Source: JBDLSY01 sp041170585 (GTDB lineage: Bacteria > Pseudomonadota > Gammaproteobacteria > Burkholderiales > Burkholderiaceae_C). Taken from it: 43,710 nt of DNA. Below are positions 1-8,758 of the stretch, piece by piece. The notes beneath the pieces were generated by a model. It saw nothing but the letters and a program-made list of their open reading frames with translations, was not told where the DNA came from and did no database searches. Position numbers and translations under genes: made by a program. The DNA is taken from assembly GCA_041170585.1 (NCBI GenBank), contig JBEDNN010000014.1, positions 1 to 43,710 on the forward strand, written 5' to 3'. Each line of letters begins with the position of its first letter. Within the stretch, counting starts at the first letter, position 1.

Positions 1-108
1 GGCATTGCTACTTTAATATGGTTAAAGTATATATTTCTAAAATTTTCTTAGCAAAATAAAGCTTGCGTAAGATAAAAAACACAATAACTATTTTTAAGTA
101 GCAATACC
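1..108. mobile_element. MITE-1, copy A (108 bp, IS1-like termini)
   Basis: This 108-bp non-coding element begins GGCATTGCTACTT and ends AAGTAGCAATACC. The two ends are imperfect terminal inverted repeats that agree at about 20 of the first 24 positions. An exact inverted copy lies at 43600-43707. The same terminal sequence closes an IS1-family transposase relic at 19082, so I infer an IS1-type non-autonomous element. The outer flank lies beyond the window, so a target duplication cannot be tested for this copy. It sits 76 bp beyond the helicase stop codon. Confidence 0.85.
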
Positions 109-184
109 AAAATTTTTTATAAGTTTTATAGGTTTTATAGGTTTAAAAAATAAAAAAATAAATTTTTTATAGGTATTATGAACT

Positions 185-3100
185 TTATAAATTTAAAGGT
201 TTTAATAATTCCATCACATCATCTTCGGTAAACATGGGCTGTTTACGGCTTTCAGAGCCATCATAGATGCTATTGGCTAAATCAGCTTTACGGGATTGCA
301 ACGCTAAAATTCTTTCTTCTATTGTGCCTTGTGCCACTAATTTATAGACAAATACGGTGTTTTTTTGCCCTATACGGTGTGCACGGTCAGTGGCTTGATT
401 TTCTACGGCTGGATTCCACCACGGGTCATAATGAATCACAGTATCGGCTTGCGGTAAATTTAAACCAACCCCGCCTGCTTTTAAAGAAATTAAAAACAAA
501 GGCACTTGACCACTGGTAAACTGTTCAATAATTGCCTCGCGTTTAACCGATTGCCCCGTTAATTTTGTCCAAGCAATACCGCGTATTTTAAGTTCAATTT
601 CTATCAAGTGAAGCATCGCTGTAAACTGCGAGAAAATCAAAATACGCCGTCCTTCTGCCAACATGTCTGGCAATATTTCCATTAACTGTTCTAATTTAGC
701 CGACTGTTGTACCGTTTTCGCATTGTCTAATGCGACTAAACGTGGGTCACAACAGACTTGTCGCAATTTTAATAAAGCATCTAGTACAGTAATTTGTGAA
801 CGAGCCAACCCTTGACTAGCCAAGCTATCACGCACAACTGTTTCAGTGGCTAAACGAATGGTTTCATATAAATCAGCTTGCTTTCCAGTCAATATAACCC
901 GCGAAATAGTTTCAATTTTAGGCGGTAATTCAGCAGCAACAATGGCTTTGGTACGGCGTAACATAAACGGTGTAATCCTTTGACGCAGCTGTGCCAAACG
1001 TTCAGTATCACCATTTTTTTCAATGGGTATACGAAAAAAATCATTAAATTGCTTAAAGCTATATAAAAAACCAGGCATTAAAAAATGAAATAAACTCCAC
1101 ATTTCACCCAAATGATTTTCCATAGGTGTGCCGCTTAAACATAAACGTTGATTAGCCCTTAACTCACTGACTACTTTAGCTGCATGAGTATTGGCATTTT
1201 TAATATTCTGTGCTTCATCTAACACAACAATATGCCAATGGACTGCTAACCAACGGGGCTTTTCACGCGACAATAAAGCATAAGATGTTAAAACAACATC
1301 ATTGTCAATCAAAGATTGTGCGGCTGTATGACGGTCTAAACCGTGAAAGACTTGTACCCGTAAAGTAGGCGTAAAGTGTGCTGCTTCTTTAGCCCAGTTA
1401 CCCATTAAACTAACGGGGGCAACTACCAATACGGGTGTATTCATACGGCCTGACTGCTTTTCTACCAAAATATGGCACAATGTTTGTAGCGTTTTACCTA
1501 AACCCATATCATCAGCCAATATTCCACTTAAGCCTTGTTCTGCCAAAAACTGTAACCAATTTAAACCTTGTTGTTGATAAGGCCGCAAAGTTGCCTGTAA
1601 TTCATTGGGTATATGAATATTGGGTAAATCAATCAACCCTTTTAAACGCAGTAACAGTGTATTAAGTTGAGTAGCCCCTTGCCATACTGCCCCTTCACCC
1701 AAAGCAGCACTGGCACGCAATGTCTCTAAACGTGATAACCGCAAAGTTTCAGCATCAAACTGCCGTATAGGACGCTGATTAACCAGCTCCATCAACGCAC
1801 TTAACCAAGGGTGTAAAGGTTTAACGTTTAAACGAATAAACCGCGAACTACCATCAGTATGAGGTAAATACATCCAATCAGGAATAGTTACTTCGCCCAC
1901 AATAGTAGAGTGTGTACTATTTAATGTACTCAACATAGTGGGCAGCCACGGCAAAATATTGTGTCGTACACCTTCAATATCAACCCCTAAAGACAAATCA
2001 AACCATTGGCTATGTACAGTGTCGTTTGCAATGTCATTTGCCGTGGTATTTGCCGTGGTATTTAAAATACTATTATTTGAAATATTATTATTTGAAATAT
2101 TATTTGAGGCATTATTATCAGAGTTGCCTGTAACGGAAATATGAATATTTTCAACAGTGTCTACTAAACGACACGCATCATTGTCTAATACGACTTCAAA
2201 GCCTATTTTTTTAAACACAGAAAAATCATCAGCAGCCCAGTTTAACCAAGGCGAATGATAATAGTGTGTACTTATTTTAGATTGATAAAAGGCTTTATTG
2301 GATTTTAAATTAGATTTAAAATTAGGTTTGAAATTAGACTTTAAATTGGAATTAAATGGCGTAATAAAATATGAAGGTGCATCGGTATTTATAGACCACT
2401 CTTGCATCGCTAATCGGTCATTGGAATCGTGATGCCCGAACATTTGATGGTGGGCATCGACTAACTCTAAGCGGTGTGCCATACTTAATAAGCCCAAATC
2501 AACCAAGCTATTTAGCAAAACTGTTTCACTCGCCCTATCACGAACCAGCATGATTCGTTCTTCTGATATTGTGGGTAATAATACAGTGCGTTCTGAAGTG
2601 TTCCAAATGATTTCATGTTCACCGTATATAAAATACGGCGTTACAGTCAGCAAGTCTTTAGTCGCATAATCACGTGGCTCAACGCTGTGAATACGCAATT
2701 TTGCACTAGGCTTAATATTATCTAAGCGTGTGATTGTCCCTAACACAGGGGGTAAAGCAATATCACCTAAGACCTCACGTATTTGATCTTCTTGTACTTT
2801 AATCAAAGAGGTTGAAAATATTGGTGCATCTAATAAGCGTAAAAAACGCCCATGCGTTAAAGAACCGATATCCACCATACCGATCAAGCCATTTGTTATG
2901 TCTAAGTACAACGTAGGTAAGCCCGGATATAAATAAATACATTGTGATTGATTGTGTGGATGAACGATGGACCATTCTAAACACCATTTTGGGTCAGGGT
3001 GAGTATTCGTATCTAAACAACGCCAAGACCAAGACACCGTTAAAGTATCACCCCGCCGTAAAGGGGTAGTTAATTCAGTATTGTCTGTCGTTGTTAAAAA

Positions 3101-3889
3101 TACTAAAGGCTGCTCTAAAATACGGTTTAAAGTCATTAAACCCGTTGTTCCTTGTATATCACACGGATAATGTGTTGCTCCATAAGGCGACATCATACGA
3201 ATTAAACGAATAAGCTCATCTTGTTCTTGAGTCCAATGCGTGTCTGTTTGTGCAGATATCGGTTTAGGTTTTAACCAGCCCACACCATTTGCTTTAGCTT
3301 GTGATAACTGGGCACTAAAAGCGATATTTTTTAAAAGGCGTTGTGGTAAATCGTGATTAAACGCCTGATTAGGCGATGGTTTTAAAGCATAATTAATGAG
3401 AAAAACTAAACTATAAGGACGTTTTTTATGGGTGTGTTGATGCGGTGAATCAACCCAGCCCGCAGCCTTTGTTGATGCTACAGAAATAGGTGTCCCCACG
3501 CTGCTTAACCACCCTAATTCCAGCGGGTATGCTTTATTTGTTATTGGGTCAGGTATTGGTAGTTCACTGGAATCTGAATGCCCCATCGCATTTAATAAAA
3601 CAGCTATTACGTGCTTACAGTTATAGCCCACAGGACAAGAACAAAAGCCATTTAGAGAAAAATCAGCCGTTTCTTTATTTTTATTAATAACAATGGCTTG
3701 TACATAAACCTCACTGTGACTACCTTCTGTAGTACCGTCAATAGTGATACTGTCTTTATCATTTGCCTTAACTACAAAATGGCATACTTTTTTTTGCTGA
3801 ACAATCTCTTGTCCACGTGTGTAAGTTGTGTGGTCTACTTGCTGCTTAAGTTGCTTAAAGCTTAGTATTGCCGTAATAGAATGAATCAT
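185..3889 (-). CDS. SWIM zinc-finger, SNF2-family DEAD/DEAH helicase
   Basis: A 1234-residue SNF2-superfamily ATPase, expected to translocate on double-stranded DNA and remodel bound proteins such as RNA polymerase. The exact role of this bacterial SWIM-SNF2 subgroup is not settled. The N-terminus has a SWIM zinc motif, CxC-x5-CxH (C83, C85, C91, H93). The ATPase core near 790-1200 shows DDMGLGKT (Walker A, about 793), DEAQ (about 892), SGTPMEN (about 920), and the second lobe with SLKAGGVGLNL, DPWWNPAVE and AHRIGQ (about 1170). Two low-complexity inserts are unusual: an N/K/F/S-rich one near 525 and an N/S/I/T-rich one near 590-630, both encoded by short in-frame DNA repeats. It appears to be a single-gene unit. 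The family call is firm; the cellular role is not. Confidence 0.95.
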   Translation of the reverse strand: MIHSITAILSFKQLKQQVDHTTYTRGQEIVQQKKVCHFVVKANDKDSITIDGTTEGSHSEVYVQAIVINKNKETADFSLNGFCSCPVGYNCKHVIAVLLNAMGHSDSSELPIPDPITNKAYPLELGWLSSVGTPISVASTKAAGWVDSPHQHTHKKRPYSLVFLINYALKPSPNQAFNHDLPQRLLKNIAFSAQLSQAKANGVGWLKPKPISAQTDTHWTQEQDELIRLIRMMSPYGATHYPCDIQGTTGLMTLNRILEQPLVFLTTTDNTELTTPLRRGDTLTVSWSWRCLDTNTHPDPKWCLEWSIVHPHNQSQCIYLYPGLPTLYLDITNGLIGMVDIGSLTHGRFLRLLDAPIFSTSLIKVQEDQIREVLGDIALPPVLGTITRLDNIKPSAKLRIHSVEPRDYATKDLLTVTPYFIYGEHEIIWNTSERTVLLPTISEERIMLVRDRASETVLLNSLVDLGLLSMAHRLELVDAHHQMFGHHDSNDRLAMQEWSINTDAPSYFITPFNSNLKSNFKPNFKSNLKSNKAFYQSKISTHYYHSPWLNWAADDFSVFKKIGFEVVLDNDACRLVDTVENIHISVTGNSDNNASNNISNNNISNNSILNTTANTTANDIANDTVHSQWFDLSLGVDIEGVRHNILPWLPTMLSTLNSTHSTIVGEVTIPDWMYLPHTDGSSRFIRLNVKPLHPWLSALMELVNQRPIRQFDAETLRLSRLETLRASAALGEGAVWQGATQLNTLLLRLKGLIDLPNIHIPNELQATLRPYQQQGLNWLQFLAEQGLSGILADDMGLGKTLQTLCHILVEKQSGRMNTPVLVVAPVSLMGNWAKEAAHFTPTLRVQVFHGLDRHTAAQSLIDNDVVLTSYALLSREKPRWLAVHWHIVVLDEAQNIKNANTHAAKVVSELRANQRLCLSGTPMENHLGEMWSLFHFLMPGFLYSFKQFNDFFRIPIEKNGDTERLAQLRQRITPFMLRRTKAIVAAELPPKIETISRVILTGKQADLYETIRLATETVVRDSLASQGLARSQITVLDALLKLRQVCCDPRLVALDNAKTVQQSAKLEQLMEILPDMLAEGRRILIFSQFTAMLHLIEIELKIRGIAWTKLTGQSVKREAIIEQFTSGQVPLFLISLKAGGVGLNLPQADTVIHYDPWWNPAVENQATDRAHRIGQKNTVFVYKLVAQGTIEERILALQSRKADLANSIYDGSESRKQPMFTEDDVMELLKPLNL

Positions 3890-3992
3890 AGTTAAAACAC
3901 AATCAAAATAAATAGTCAGAATAAATAATCAAAGTAAACAATCAAAATAACAGTCAAAGTAGACGGTTAAAGTGCAATATTTTAATGATTAT
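3890..3992. repeat. Degenerate short repeats between helicase and murU
   Basis: This 103-bp spacer is made of imperfect direct repeats of the type caatcaaaataa / cagtcaaagtaga, about 12-16 bp each. No gene, promoter or clear terminator is visible. It lies upstream of the helicase gene and may hold its promoter, but I cannot point to one. Confidence 0.5.
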
Positions 3993-4736
3993 TTAGCCAA
4001 CAAACAGATTATGTGAATGATTTAAGCTATTAAGTTGTAAAGGTGTACCTATATTATGCCAATTTCCTAGGTAATGCTCGCCTTTAATTAAACCTTGGGC
4101 ATACAACCACGGAAATAATTTTAATGTTTGATGGTTTAAGTTTAAAAAAATTGCAGGATTAAATACACCTATATTGCCATAGGTTAATTTATTTTGATTT
4201 ATATTGTTTTGATTTATATTGTTTTGATTTGCGTTATTTTGATACATATAATCACAATCAGCCACTATTTGCTCCCCTACTAAACGCATATCACCAGCAA
4301 GGTGATAAGCAGGGTTATTAACCAATACCAAATGTGCGGCATACCCATCTAAATGGCTAGGCAATTGACGATAGTCATAATCGGTATAAATATCACCCGA
4401 CACCACAATAAAAGGTTGAAGCGAAGTTGTATTTTCTCCTATCAATAAAGGCAGGGCTTTTGCTATACCGCCTGCTGTTTCTAACGCGGTAGTTTCTGGT
4501 GAATACATTAATTGACAGCCGTAACGCGTACCATCACCCAGTATTAAAGGAAACTGCTCACCTAACCAAGCATAATTAATAATAATTTTATCAATGCCAG
4601 CTCGCACTAAAGCCATAATTTGCCATTCAATTAAACGGTATTTTCCTAAGAATAATAAGGGTTTTGGCGTTGTATCAGTCAATGGACGCATCCGTTCACC
4701 GCGTCCAGCGGCCAGTATCATGGCGGTTTTAATCAA
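3993..4736 (-). CDS. murU: N-acetylmuramate alpha-1-phosphate uridylyltransferase (MurU)
   Basis: A sugar-phosphate nucleotidyltransferase of 247 residues. In the Pseudomonas-type recycling route MurU turns MurNAc-1-phosphate plus UTP into UDP-MurNAc, bypassing de novo synthesis (established for the family). The nucleotide-binding signature is at the N-terminus: MILAAGRGERMRPLT followed by PKPLL; VVSGDIYTDYD is the metal-binding region. The gene starts with TTG (4736) and overlaps the amgK stop as TTGA. An in-frame ATG five codons later (4721) is the alternative. Residues near 170-185 are an Asn/Gln/Ile repeat encoded by about three copies of a 15-bp unit (about 4190-4240), which looks like a loop insertion. 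Adjacency to amgK strongly supports MurU over other nucleotidyltransferases. Confidence 0.88.
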   Translation of the reverse strand: MIKTAMILAAGRGERMRPLTDTTPKPLLFLGKYRLIEWQIMALVRAGIDKIIINYAWLGEQFPLILGDGTRYGCQLMYSPETTALETAGGIAKALPLLIGENTTSLQPFIVVSGDIYTDYDYRQLPSHLDGYAAHLVLVNNPAYHLAGDMRLVGEQIVADCDYMYQNNANQNNINQNNINQNKLTYGNIGVFNPAIFLNLNHQTLKLFPWLYAQGLIKGEHYLGNWHNIGTPLQLNSLNHSHNLFVG

Positions 4737-5785
4737 AATATTACTCCTGCTTGACGCTCTATTCGGTGTACTCGGTCAAATAAACGCACTAAAATACCTA
4801 GGCCGTCGTAACGTTGTGCAACTGATTGTGCGTACTTTAGTACCAAAGGCAAGTCATTTAAATAATTATGCTTGCCATCGCGGTGTGATAAACGGGCAAA
4901 AATACCCAATATTTTTAAATGCCTTTGTAAACCCATCCACTCAAAATCACGCCATAACTGCCCAAAATCTTGTGGTACTGGAATCCCTGCTGATTTGGCC
5001 TGTGTCCAGTATATTAACGCTAAATCAATTTGTGCTTCTTCGGGCCAATCAATATACGCATCTCGCAATAAACTGACTAAATCATACGTATAAGCCCCCG
5101 TTAAAGCATCTTGAAAATCTAAAATACCTGGATTATCAATGGGGGTAACCATTAAGTTACGGCAATGGTAATCGCGATGAACCCATACTGTTGCTTGTGT
5201 TGTACAAGCCGTAGTAATAAGCTGCAAAGCGACTTGCAATAAACCTCGTTCACGCTCATTTAATATAATATTATGGTGTTTTGTTAAAAACCACGTTTCA
5301 AATAAATTCATTTCTTGTTGTAGTTTATCAGCACCATAAACAGGCAATGCCATTTGTGAATGTGTGCTTAAACTCGCTGCCTGTAAGTTAATCAATGCAG
5401 TAATCGCGTCTTTATACAAAGGTCTATGGTCTTTGCCTTGTTGTAAAATACTTAAATATGTATCATTGCCTAAATCTTTTAATAGTAAAAATCCTTGCTC
5501 ACTGTCTTGCTCTAACACTGTGGGTAAATTTAAATTGGCGACAGAAAATAACCGTGCGACTTCAATAAATGACGTGCAGTTTTCATATTCAGGCGGTGCA
5601 TCCATAATAATATAAGTCGCTGGCACACTGGCTAAAATTGAGGTATTTATTCTAAAGTAGCGTCTAAAACTGGCATCTGCTGACGCAGGTGTTAAACTAT
5701 TTATATCTAAATTGTAATGTGCAGCATAGTGTGTTACAAATTTTTTTAAAGCATCTAAGCGAATTGTTGGGTTTAATGTATTCAT
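4733..5785 (-). CDS. amgK: Anomeric MurNAc/GlcNAc kinase (AmgK)
   Basis: An aminoglycoside-phosphotransferase-fold kinase of 350 residues. AmgK phosphorylates the anomeric carbon of MurNAc and GlcNAc, providing the substrate for MurU in cell-wall recycling. The catalytic loop is HRDYHCRN (D205, N210) and the metal-binding aspartate is in ILDFQDA (D223). The N-terminal ASADASFRRYFR region and MDAPPE are typical of this subfamily. It is translationally coupled to murU by a 4-nt overlap and divergent from lptD, the same layout seen in Pseudomonas. The general family is often annotated only as 'phosphotransferase'; the pairing with murU is what makes the specific call. Confidence 0.88.
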   Translation of the reverse strand: MNTLNPTIRLDALKKFVTHYAAHYNLDINSLTPASADASFRRYFRINTSILASVPATYIIMDAPPEYENCTSFIEVARLFSVANLNLPTVLEQDSEQGFLLLKDLGNDTYLSILQQGKDHRPLYKDAITALINLQAASLSTHSQMALPVYGADKLQQEMNLFETWFLTKHHNIILNERERGLLQVALQLITTACTTQATVWVHRDYHCRNLMVTPIDNPGILDFQDALTGAYTYDLVSLLRDAYIDWPEEAQIDLALIYWTQAKSAGIPVPQDFGQLWRDFEWMGLQRHLKILGIFARLSHRDGKHNYLNDLPLVLKYAQSVAQRYDGLGILVRLFDRVHRIERQAGVIF

Positions 5786-5975
5786 AGTGTTTAATAATAT
5801 ATTAAGTGTATTTAATATGTATTTAATATTTTTTATTTCTTAATTGTATATTTTAGTTTTAATATTGAATATTGAATGTTGAATATTGAATGTTGAATAT
5901 TGAATATTTACTATTTAATAGTATTTAGTATTATTTTTTAATTTTTTAATTTTTTAATTTTTTTGTAGCTTAATT
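5786..5975. other. Divergent amgK-lptD intergenic region
   Basis: This 190-bp, extremely AT-rich divergent spacer must contain promoters for both directions. It includes tandem copies of a 7-14 bp unit, ttgaatattgaatg, at about 5866-5907, and then a poly-T/A stretch with repeated aatttttt. No convincing -35/-10 pair stands out against the AT background. Confidence 0.4.
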
Positions 5976-8426
5976 TTGCCTAAACTTTTACTGATATTGT
6001 CTTCTCGTTATCGCCTAAAAAAACTATATTTAATAGTCAGTTTAAGCTATTTTGCCAGTACAGCATCGGCACAAAATTTAACGCACTCAACAGCCACGCA
6101 AGCAATCAATGACTTTACACCGATTGAAGTGTCACCAGCCATTAAATTAGGGCAAAATATAGATTCTCTGCCTGATTTTGTGCCTATCGCTCCAAGCGTT
6201 TTACCTGAACAAGCCATAACTATTGATGCAGATTCAATTACAGGGTCTGTAGACAACACCTTGTCTTTTAAAGGATCAACCCATTTACAGCGTGATAATT
6301 TAACGGTTAAAGCCGATCAAATGGATTACTGCCCTAATAGCAGTGAAGTATCAGCCCAAGGACAGGTTATCGCAGTACAAGGAAAAGATGTATTGCGTGC
6401 TAAAAACTTTAGATTAAATACGCAAACTGATGTTGGCTATGCTCAATCAACCGAATATTTTTTTGACAAAGTCAATGCCAGAGGCAATGCTGATAGCTTA
6501 ACCTCAACTATTGATCGCCAGCGAATTTTAACCAATGCTTCCTATACATCATGTCCAGTTGGTAAAAACGATTGGTTGCTTAAAGCCGATAAAATCATTT
6601 TAGATGAAGCCACACAAACAGGCATTGCAAAAGGTATGAGTTTGCGATTTATGGATGTGCCTATTTTTGCAACGCCCTATTTTGAATTTCCTTTAGGTAA
6701 AGATCGCCGCAGTGGGTTTTTGTCTCCCTCAACCGCTTACGCTAGTCAGTCGGGTATTGATTTGTCTATTCCATATTATTTTAATTTAGCACCGCATTAC
6801 GATGCCACATTAACCACCCGTTTAATGACACGACGCGGCATTCAATTTAATACTCAAGCACGCTATTTAACGCAACGTCTACAAGGAAATATTACGGTAG
6901 ATGCTTTACCTTATGACAATTTACGCAAACAACGCCGTTGGGGATTTTTCACCAATCATACGTATCAATCACCTGTAAACCAGCAAAGTAGTATTTTGAC
7001 GGCAGGCGTTAATATTGAACGTGTTTCTGATGCATCGTTTTTTGCTGACTTAAGCCGTTCGGCAGACTTAGCATCGCAAACTATTTTGCCAAACGAACTA
7101 TGGCTGCGTCATCAATCAAAGTGGGCAACTGTGAGTGCGCGTGCTGGGCAATATCAAACTTTACAAGACAACACCCAAAGTATTGTTGCACCCTACGCAC
7201 GGCTTCCTATGATTGATTTACAACTGAATCCAATTTTATTGACTAAATTAGGAAATATAACTTTTGATTTTAATGCTCAATTTACACGTTTTACTCACAA
7301 CACAGCCACACAAGGTATTCGGGCGTATGCAATTCCACAAATAAGCCGTAATTGGGTAACTGATTGGGGCTTTATTAAAGCTAAAGCGAAGTTAAATATG
7401 GCCCACTACACGCAATTAAAGGGGCTTTCTTACCTAGGTAATGGACAGTTTAGCAGGGCTATTCCAATATTGTCTTTGGATACAGGGCTTATTTTTGAAC
7501 GTACTATACCGTGGTTTAATACAAAACAGGGGTCTCAACAAACAGTAAAACACACTTTAGAACCCCGTTTATACTTTGTCTATGCCCCATTTAAAGACCA
7601 AACGGCAGCCCCTATATTTGATTCGGCATTAACTAGTTTTAGTTTAGAACAAATTTTTTCTGACAACGTATTTATAGGGCAAGATAGAATTTCTAACGCT
7701 GCTCATATTACGCCTGCATTCACTACACAATGGCTTAACCCGAATACAGGCTCAACTGTATTGAAGGCTACTTTGGGTCGCCGCTATTATTTTCAACCAC
7801 AACGAGTCAATTTACAAGAGGTATCCACGCATTCTAATACTTCTAATATTTCTAATATTTCTAATATTTCTAATGCTAATACTATCAATAATGCAATGAC
7901 TTCATCAGATTGGTTATTTGCAGCGACAGGGCAGTTATCTGACGCGTTTTATATAGACACTGCCTTGCAGTATGATCAAAGTCGGCGTGAAATTGTAAAC
8001 AGTAGCTATACTTTGCGTTATACACCTGCCATTCATCAAGTGTTCAGTATCTCAAAACGATTTACCAAAGACACAAAAAATGCCATTGATTTATCGGGGC
8101 AATGGCATTTTGCCAGCAACCACGCGTTTTTGGGTAAACTAGGTTATTCCTTAGGTGTCCCTAGTGAAAAGCTAGAAAGAAAAGTGACTGAATCTTTATT
8201 GGGTTATGAATATGATGCGGGCTGTTGGTTATTTAGAGTTGCTGCAAAACGTTATATTAATACCGCCAATGTACGAGCGACTTCATTTTCATTTCAGTTA
8301 GAACTGTCTGGTTTAACGCAATCCAAATCAAATACAGTTAATATGTTAGCCAACAGTATTCCTGGTTACACCCCGTTTAAAGCAAAACCTACTTGGACGT
8401 ATGATGCTTTTCGTACATTTGAGTAA
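5976..8426 (+). CDS. lptD: LPS-assembly protein LptD
   Basis: An outer-membrane beta-barrel of 816 residues that, with LptE, inserts lipopolysaccharide into the outer leaflet. It has a basic N-terminus and signal peptide (residues about 11-32, ending ASTASA-QN), an OstA/LptA-like jellyroll (about 80-190: ITIDADSITG, KGSTHLQRDNLTVKADQM), and then the C-terminal barrel. Only three cysteines are visible (C119, C193, C750), so the two-disulfide scheme of E. coli LptD cannot be reproduced as such. The open frame begins with TTG at 5976. There is no ATG before residue 116, and the signal peptide requires the TTG or a nearby rare start; no clear Shine-Dalgarno is seen. A Ser-Asn-Ile repeat at about 620-635 comes from tctaatatt units. 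It heads the lptD-surA-pdxA-ksgA series. Confidence 0.93.
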   Translation: MPKLLLILSSRYRLKKLYLIVSLSYFASTASAQNLTHSTATQAINDFTPIEVSPAIKLGQNIDSLPDFVPIAPSVLPEQAITIDADSITGSVDNTLSFKGSTHLQRDNLTVKADQMDYCPNSSEVSAQGQVIAVQGKDVLRAKNFRLNTQTDVGYAQSTEYFFDKVNARGNADSLTSTIDRQRILTNASYTSCPVGKNDWLLKADKIILDEATQTGIAKGMSLRFMDVPIFATPYFEFPLGKDRRSGFLSPSTAYASQSGIDLSIPYYFNLAPHYDATLTTRLMTRRGIQFNTQARYLTQRLQGNITVDALPYDNLRKQRRWGFFTNHTYQSPVNQQSSILTAGVNIERVSDASFFADLSRSADLASQTILPNELWLRHQSKWATVSARAGQYQTLQDNTQSIVAPYARLPMIDLQLNPILLTKLGNITFDFNAQFTRFTHNTATQGIRAYAIPQISRNWVTDWGFIKAKAKLNMAHYTQLKGLSYLGNGQFSRAIPILSLDTGLIFERTIPWFNTKQGSQQTVKHTLEPRLYFVYAPFKDQTAAPIFDSALTSFSLEQIFSDNVFIGQDRISNAAHITPAFTTQWLNPNTGSTVLKATLGRRYYFQPQRVNLQEVSTHSNTSNISNISNISNANTINNAMTSSDWLFAATGQLSDAFYIDTALQYDQSRREIVNSSYTLRYTPAIHQVFSISKRFTKDTKNAIDLSGQWHFASNHAFLGKLGYSLGVPSEKLERKVTESLLGYEYDAGCWLFRVAAKRYINTANVRATSFSFQLELSGLTQSKSNTVNMLANSIPGYTPFKAKPTWTYDAFRTFE

Positions 8427-8496
8427 GTTATTATCAGCATAGTTTTTATATTTATTCATACCTTATATTATTCATATTACATACATAAATCACTTA

Positions 8497-8586
8497 TATT
8501 ATTTGTATTATTTGTATTATTTGTATTATTTGTATTATTTGTATTATTTGTATTATTTGTATTATTTGTATTATTTGTATTATTTA
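8497..8586. repeat. 9-bp tandem repeat, (tattatttg)x10
   Basis: Nine perfect head-to-tail copies of tattatttg, followed by a tenth with one mismatch. They lie in the lptD-surA spacer. Because the unit is non-coding here, copy-number change would alter only the spacing between the two genes. Confidence 0.95.
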
Positions 8587-8609
8587 TACCTAAAATCAAA
8601 TCAATTTAT

Positions 8610-8723
8610 GGTAATGTTCAAATATCACTGATAAAAGAAATTTAATAATTAAGAAATAATTAGTAAAATCAACAAGACAATATACCAACATAAATACTGT
8701 AAAAGTTAAAATTTAACATTACC
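8610..8723. mobile_element. MITE-2, copy A (114 bp)
   Basis: A 114-bp non-coding element, identical to the copy at 30063-30176 and in the same orientation. Its ends are GGTAATGTT and AACATTACC (terminal inverted repeats, the first 9 bp perfect). The flanks caatttat / caatttaa form an 8-bp target duplication with one mismatch. The terminal GGTAATG and nearby CTGAT recall IS1 ends, which is suggestive only. Confidence 0.9.
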
Positions 8724-8758
8724 CAATTTAAAATTAATTTACCAAGACATTAACCACT

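Larger units (their letters stand above)
8427..8758. other. lptD-surA intergenic region (repeats and a MITE)
   Basis: A 332-bp gap between genes that are normally adjacent in one operon. It contains an AT-rich leader, a 9-bp tandem array (8497-8586), and a complete MITE-2 copy (8610-8723). The last 35 bp before surA show no strong Shine-Dalgarno. I see no gene here. Confidence 0.7.

Noticed and set aside
4594..5076. 160-codon plus-strand frame over murU/amgK
   Set aside because: A shadow of the two real minus-strand genes; no family features.
8497..8586. CRISPR array
   Set aside because: The 9-bp units are head-to-tail without spacers; a simple tandem repeat.
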